NCBI GenBank assembly: GCA_018398765.1
Contig: JAHBMJ010002135.1
Location: forward strand, 1-22,348
DNA: 22,348 bases
Direction: 5' to 3'
From: Chromera velia
Lineage: Eukaryota > Sar > Chromeraceae
This document shows, in pieces, positions 18,842-22,348 of the stretch (within the stretch, counting starts at the first letter, position 1; the number at the start of each line of letters is the position of its first letter). The notes beneath the pieces were generated by a model. It had not been told where the DNA came from and made no database searches. It saw nothing but the letters and a program-made list of their open reading frames with translations. A program made the position numbers and the translations under genes.

Positions 18842-19540
18842 TGATGGATGGATGGATGGATCATGGATGGATGGATCATGGATGAATGGATGGATGGATA
18901 GATGGATAGATAGATAGATGGAGGGATGGATGGATGGGTGGATGGGTGGATGGATGGATAGATGGATGGATCGAATGATGGAATGAGTGAGAGATATTGA
19001 GGGATGTATGGATGGAGTGAGTGAGGGATGGATAGGTGGATGGAGGGATGGAATGAGGAGGAATGGATGGGTAGATGGATGAAGTGATGGAGTGAGGCAC
19101 TGTGAGGGATAGATGGATAGATGGAGTGAGTGACGGATGAATTGATGCATGGAGTGAAGGACGGACGGACGTACGCACAGACGGATGGATGAATGGATGG
19201 ATGGATAGACGGATAGATAGATAGAGGAAAAAAGAGAGGGAGGGATGGATAAATTGATGGATGGAGTGATGAAGTGAGTGAGGGATGGATTTATGGAGTG
19301 AGTGAGGGAGGGACGGAGAGGGATAGGTAGATGGAGTGAGGGAGTGACTGAAGGATGGATGGATGGATGGATAGATGGATAGATAGATGGATGGATGGAT
19401 GGATGCACTAGATGGATGCATAAATTGATGGAGTGATGGAGTGAGTGAGGGAGGGATGGATGGAGTGAGTAAGGGCCGGACTAGGGGCCAGAGGGATAGA
19501 TAGATGGATTGAGGAATAGAATGCGGAGGGATAAATAGAA
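18842..19540. repeat. GATG-type tetranucleotide satellite
   Basis: About 700 bases made of GATG, GATA and GAGT variants (GGATGGATGGATAGATGG and similar). The antisense strand is open in two frames (18833-19408, 18876-19421) with a Ser/His/Ile/Pro pattern, which follows from the repeat and is not evidence for a protein. Confidence 0.97.
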
Positions 19541-20021
19541 AAAGGCACCTCTCTCCTCCTTAGTGCGAGCCATTTTTGAAGTCTGAGGCCCCTTGATGAA
19601 TGTCACAACATACATGCATTTTTATTAGATGTTCAAATTGAATTTAGTGATCAGTGTTTTAATAGAAAAAATGCTTTCAATCATTTGAGGGAAGGGGGGT
19701 TCCTAGGGGGGTCCGACCTAGGCGGTCGACAAATTATAAACCACCTCTCCCCCCCCCTTTGGAAACTAGGTTTCCAATAATCTTTAGTACGCGGCTCCTA
19801 AGAATGTAATTAGAATGCGATACATTTTTTACACTAGTGAAAATGTAAGGAGCGCTGAAGATGGTCTTAATCTTGATCGAAGGCAGCCGTAGGCCGCCGA
19901 AGATGGCAGCATTTTGATCGATTCTAAAAACTTTATAGCTTAGTGTCAGGGGGGTAGCTTGTACCAGGAATCATAAGGATGTAGCTTTCCTGTTTGCTTC
20001 TGAAGTACAGTGTCAGGGAAG
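19541..20021. other. Right end of the TIR element and short leader; no gene
   Basis: 19690-19775 holds an imperfect stem of G-run and C-run sequence with GGTCCGACCTAGG and GGAAACTAGGTTTCC palindromes. 19857-19956 is the subterminal repeat and TIR. 19965-20021 leads to the ATG of the next gene-like segment. Confidence 0.5.
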
Positions 20022-20555
20022 ATGGTGAATGAAGTGGCCGGAGGGAAGTCCCTTCCTCTTTCGACAGAAGAAGAGCACGAGGGGCCTAAGGGGAAGAGCC
20101 CCACGTGCCAATCGAACACAGAAAATCTAAAATTTTCCTTTGGGTTTCAGTGTGCTGTTCCGCACGAGGATATACCTGAAATTCCTGACGGTATCCTACA
20201 GGGAGACCGCTTGGCATCTCTGAAGAACATTGTCTTACATATTTTATTCTTGTCTGTGAATCCTTCACATTTGGCTAATCTGAATACGCCGTGCTCTGCA
20301 AGTGAATTACTTAATGATCTCGGAATTCAGTGTGCTAACAAAATCATGAGGAGCACTGAGAGAGGATCTTTGGCTCTGCAGGTTCTGTCTGTCAAAGGCT
20401 TCTTCCGCAGTCTGAGAGCCCTCCAACTGTTCGGCTCTTGGTCTTCGGTTTCCCCCAAATATTTTCGAGAGCCAGCATCAAGTCGCATGCTGTGGCTTAC
20501 ATATGTCGGTTACGCACTGCTTTCGGGGCTTCTTTTAGGAGACAACCAACTATAA
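20022..20555 (+). CDS. Hypothetical segment, first part of a possible MYND-containing gene
   Basis: The open frame from ATG 20022 to TAA 20555 has normal amino acid composition and is not repetitive, unlike most of the window. It starts with a charged, low-complexity stretch (LSTEEEHEGPKGKSP) and then has alternating hydrophobic helices, for example DRLASLKNIVLHILFL and SLALQVLSVKGFFRSLRAL. No family is recognised. From about 20438 a second frame is also open and codes a plausible basic helix until 20662, so either a frameshift or an intron lies near 20430-20560. Start choice rests on the first in-frame ATG only. It could be exon 1 of the gene whose later parts lie at 20877 and 21512. Confidence 0.45.
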   Translation: MVNEVAGGKSLPLSTEEEHEGPKGKSPTCQSNTENLKFSFGFQCAVPHEDIPEIPDGILQGDRLASLKNIVLHILFLSVNPSHLANLNTPCSASELLNDLGIQCANKIMRSTERGSLALQVLSVKGFFRSLRALQLFGSWSSVSPKYFREPASSRMLWLTYVGYALLSGLLLGDNQL

Positions 20556-20759
20556 AAGTATTCATCTGTAAGAGTGTCCTTTTCCAAAGGGCTTTTAAGC
20601 ATATGATTGAAAAGGCAGGCGCAGGGATCACTCGTACGATAGATTTTGAATTGTTTTCTTGAATGTGGCTCCTGATTTTCTCCCTTCATGGACATTGGTC
20701 GGGCCCATCGGGGGCTCCATCGTTTGAGATACCTGAAGAGGCGATCGTGGCCCTCAATC

Positions 20760-21179
20760 ATGCATAAGCCTTTGAGTGAATCTAATGAGGAGGAAGTGAA
20801 GCCCATGGATGTCTCCTTTCTTGTTTGAACGTGTTTTTAGAAGGCACAGAGAAACAAATCGAACCCCATAGATGTTTTGGGGGAATTCGATTTTGAACTT
20901 CATATGGAGCAACTAAAAGTTTTCACCTTTCAACGTGAGTGGAGAGAAGCAACCCAGTGCGCATTCGCTCATAGCGGAGCGGATGTAGATGCGCTTGAGC
21001 TCTTCAAGATGGTCATTCTGAATTCCTCGTACCTCCCAACTCCCGACATAATAGAGAATGGAAACCGTCTTCTTGCACGAATATTAGTCATTCAATTTTC
21101 TTTGTCCAATGCCACTGTTATTAAATTCATTGAAAAGAATAAAGTAAAGCTGCTGGCAGAGATGAAGAAATTTTTTTAG
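20760..21179 (+). CDS. Hypothetical segment, middle part of the same possible gene
   Basis: The frame from 20877 to TAG 21179 is helical and acidic-basic balanced (FDFELHMEQLKVF, ADVDALELFKMVIL, ending KLLAEMKKFF). The same frame is open upstream at 20760-20819 (SESNEEEVKPMD), interrupted only by about 18 bases, GTTTGAACGTGTTTTTAG at 20823-20840, which begin GT, end AG and hold both stops. Removing 18 bases would keep the frame. A real intron that short is known only in special lineages, so decay or a longer intron ending at the same AG are alternatives. No family is recognised. Confidence 0.4.
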
Positions 21180-21511
21180 TCACGCTCAAGCAGCTAACGT
21201 GGCCTTTCAGTCTCCCTCCTCTTTTGTCAGGTTGTTCACAGCCTGGCTTGAAGCCGCTACTCTCACCAAATCCTCCAAATCGAACCTCCCACAGTGAGAG
21301 TGTCTCCGGTGGTATAATGCTGCATTTTCTGATACCGATCTCCAAAAAGTCTGCCCTTTAGACCTCATTTCACTCTGTAATATGAGTTTGCAGTAAAGAA
21401 GAGGGGAAGAAATAAGGAAAGCAATAGGGAGAAAAGGGAGCTCAGTGGTCGTTCATCCTTTCAGCTAACAAAGAAGGAGGGGAGGCAGGAGTCGCCGCTC
21501 CCCTATGCAGT
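21180..21511. other. No gene recognised; possible intron
   Basis: Sequence between the middle segment and the MYND segment. Several stops occur in all + frames. Purine-rich near 21400-21480. Confidence 0.4.
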
Positions 21512-21700
21512 ATGCAGTGCATAGTGGTGCGTGTCTGCCCTCGTTCATATACTGCTCTGTGTACGTATGAGTTGGTTGTCTACTGCGGGAAAGAGTGCCA
21601 GAAGAAAGATTGGAAGAGGAAGCCTGGGGGGCACAAAGAAAGGTGTGCACTGCTGAAAGAGAACGTGACGGACTTTCTTCTTGGTAGTAGCATTTTCTTG
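21512..21700 (+). CDS. MYND-type zinc finger segment (possible last exons)
   Basis: Residues encoded at 21575-21646 match the second half of a MYND finger: LVVYCGKECQKKDW, then HKERC. The spacing is YC-X3-C-X11-H-X3-C. The first half is imperfect: single Cys residues precede it (C9, C17), and CTYE stands where a second Cys is usual, consistent with TGT to TAT. MYND fingers bind proline-rich peptides in partner proteins. The frame has no convincing start, and GT at 21684 after LLG could be a splice donor, so this is probably an internal exon. It follows the two helical segments upstream on the same strand and may be their C-terminal domain. It could also be a decaying copy. Confidence 0.65.
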
Positions 21701-21760
21701 CGTGTCATTCTCATTCTATTTTTTTTTTCTTTGTCTTCAGTCTTCACCAGTCTTCACTGA

Positions 21761-22348
21761 GTCTTGGTTTACTTTGGTCTGCAAGTATGAGGTGCTTTGA
21801 ATGAGGGTCATTGGGGGTGGTTGAGGGGCTGACACGCTGGTTTTTATCAATAAATAGAAAGAGGGAATGGGTTTTCAACGACAGGGAAAAGGTGACCCAG
21901 CGGTGATTTTATCTCATACAGATTCAAAAGAATCTGATCGAATTCAAGTTTTCTAACTCGAGAATGAATCTTTGAAATTCATGCGTTGGTTTTTTCCAGT
22001 CACCTAATACCGTACAAAAAAACATGGCTAGGGGGTAGCACTACGTTACTGTATAAGGGTGACCCTAACTTTATATATTCTCTAACAAAAAATCTAGATA
22101 TGGCGGGCACTTGGTATATATACCAATCTTTTTTTCCACATTCTAAAGTGTTGATTTAAGCTAATAGAACTGATGGCGGGTTATATCTTCACTTCAAAAA
22201 ATTGGTTCAAAGTCATGTCGCCACGATTTGGCGGGGTGGCGGGCAGCTTGACCTGGCGGGGCCCTGGAGTCTATCAATGCTTGGACCCTCCCGCCAATGA
22301 AAGAAATACCCGCCAAAGGAAAGTCTACCGCGCTCTTATGTCCCCGTC
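21761..22348. other. No gene recognised
   Basis: A mixed AT-rich sequence with a TATATA stretch near 22070-22130 and several GGCGGG or CCCGCC words at 22100-22315, which give weak inverted pairs (TGGCGGG and CCCGCCA). No coding frame is supported. Confidence 0.4.

Larger units (their letters stand above)
17477..19956. mobile_element. Non-autonomous TIR DNA transposon-like unit with 8-bp target duplication
   Basis: The left terminus TACCCCCCTGATACTAAGCT at 17477 is repeated inverted at 19936-19956, with one transition in 21 bases. Immediately outside lie GCTCGTAC (17469-17476) and GCTTGTAC (19957-19964), an 8-bp direct repeat differing by one C/T transition. Eight-base target duplications are typical of hAT and a few other superfamilies; the TIR itself does not name one. 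A block of about 32 bases (GAAGATGGTCTTA..CTTGATCGAAGGC) occurs in the same orientation at 17517-17548 and 19857-19888, with further CTTGATCGAAGGC copies at 17500 and 17566. No transposase frame lies inside; the interior is a tandem duplication, short dispersed repeats and a satellite. Confidence 0.8.

Noticed and set aside
18833-19421. Long antisense open frames (181-191 codons) with a Ser/His/Ile/Pro repeat
   Set aside because: They arise from the GATG/GATA satellite, which has no stops in those frames; composition is fully explained by the repeat.

Overview
The window reads as repeat-rich nuclear DNA of a eukaryote, probably a unicellular alga or other protist. I saw no bacterial-style operons, no ribosome binding sites and no tRNA or rRNA gene. 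The base composition is mixed. Coding remnants belong to eukaryotic retroelement families, and the only possible host gene ends in a MYND zinc finger split across likely exons. The species cannot be fixed from the sequence.

Layout. 1-367 is a very large nested inverted repeat. 368-1919 has no convincing gene. 1920-6893 is a decayed Ty3/gypsy retrotransposon on the + strand: gag, zinc knuckle, aspartic protease, reverse transcriptase (RT), RNase H, integrase, chromodomain. No LTRs were recognised. 7745-17114 is bounded by two direct repeats of about 350 bp. On the minus strand between them lie an unidentified ORF (16600-15281) and a long frame (15101-11928). The long frame encodes, in order, a Cys cluster, a GIY-YIG endonuclease, a CxC linker, a DKG-like motif and an RT. 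That order matches the N-terminal-endonuclease Penelope-like elements (Naiad/Chlamys type), not the usual RT-then-endonuclease order. The rest of this interval holds a 35-bp minisatellite (8979-9715), a 220-bp foldback (10079-10302) and an inverted copy of the element's 3' tail (8434-8480). 17477-19956 is a non-coding DNA transposon-like unit with 21-bp terminal inverted repeats and an 8-bp target site duplication. It carries a 145-bp tandem duplication and a GATG-type satellite. 20022-21760 holds gene-like + strand segments ending in MYND.

Decay. The two retroelements and the minus-strand ORF keep long frames broken mainly by stops, mostly TAG, each explainable by one C-to-T or G-to-A change. 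The two 350-bp direct repeats also differ by transitions only. This points to deamination-type decay rather than a changed genetic code. The gypsy element also carries two small frameshifting repeat expansions.

The most notable content is the permuted Penelope-like element with a possible upstream ORF1, pseudo-LTR-like direct repeats and an inverted tail copy. Its biochemical logic would be target nicking by GIY-YIG followed by target-primed reverse transcription by the telomerase-related RT. That logic is inferred from the family and not shown here.
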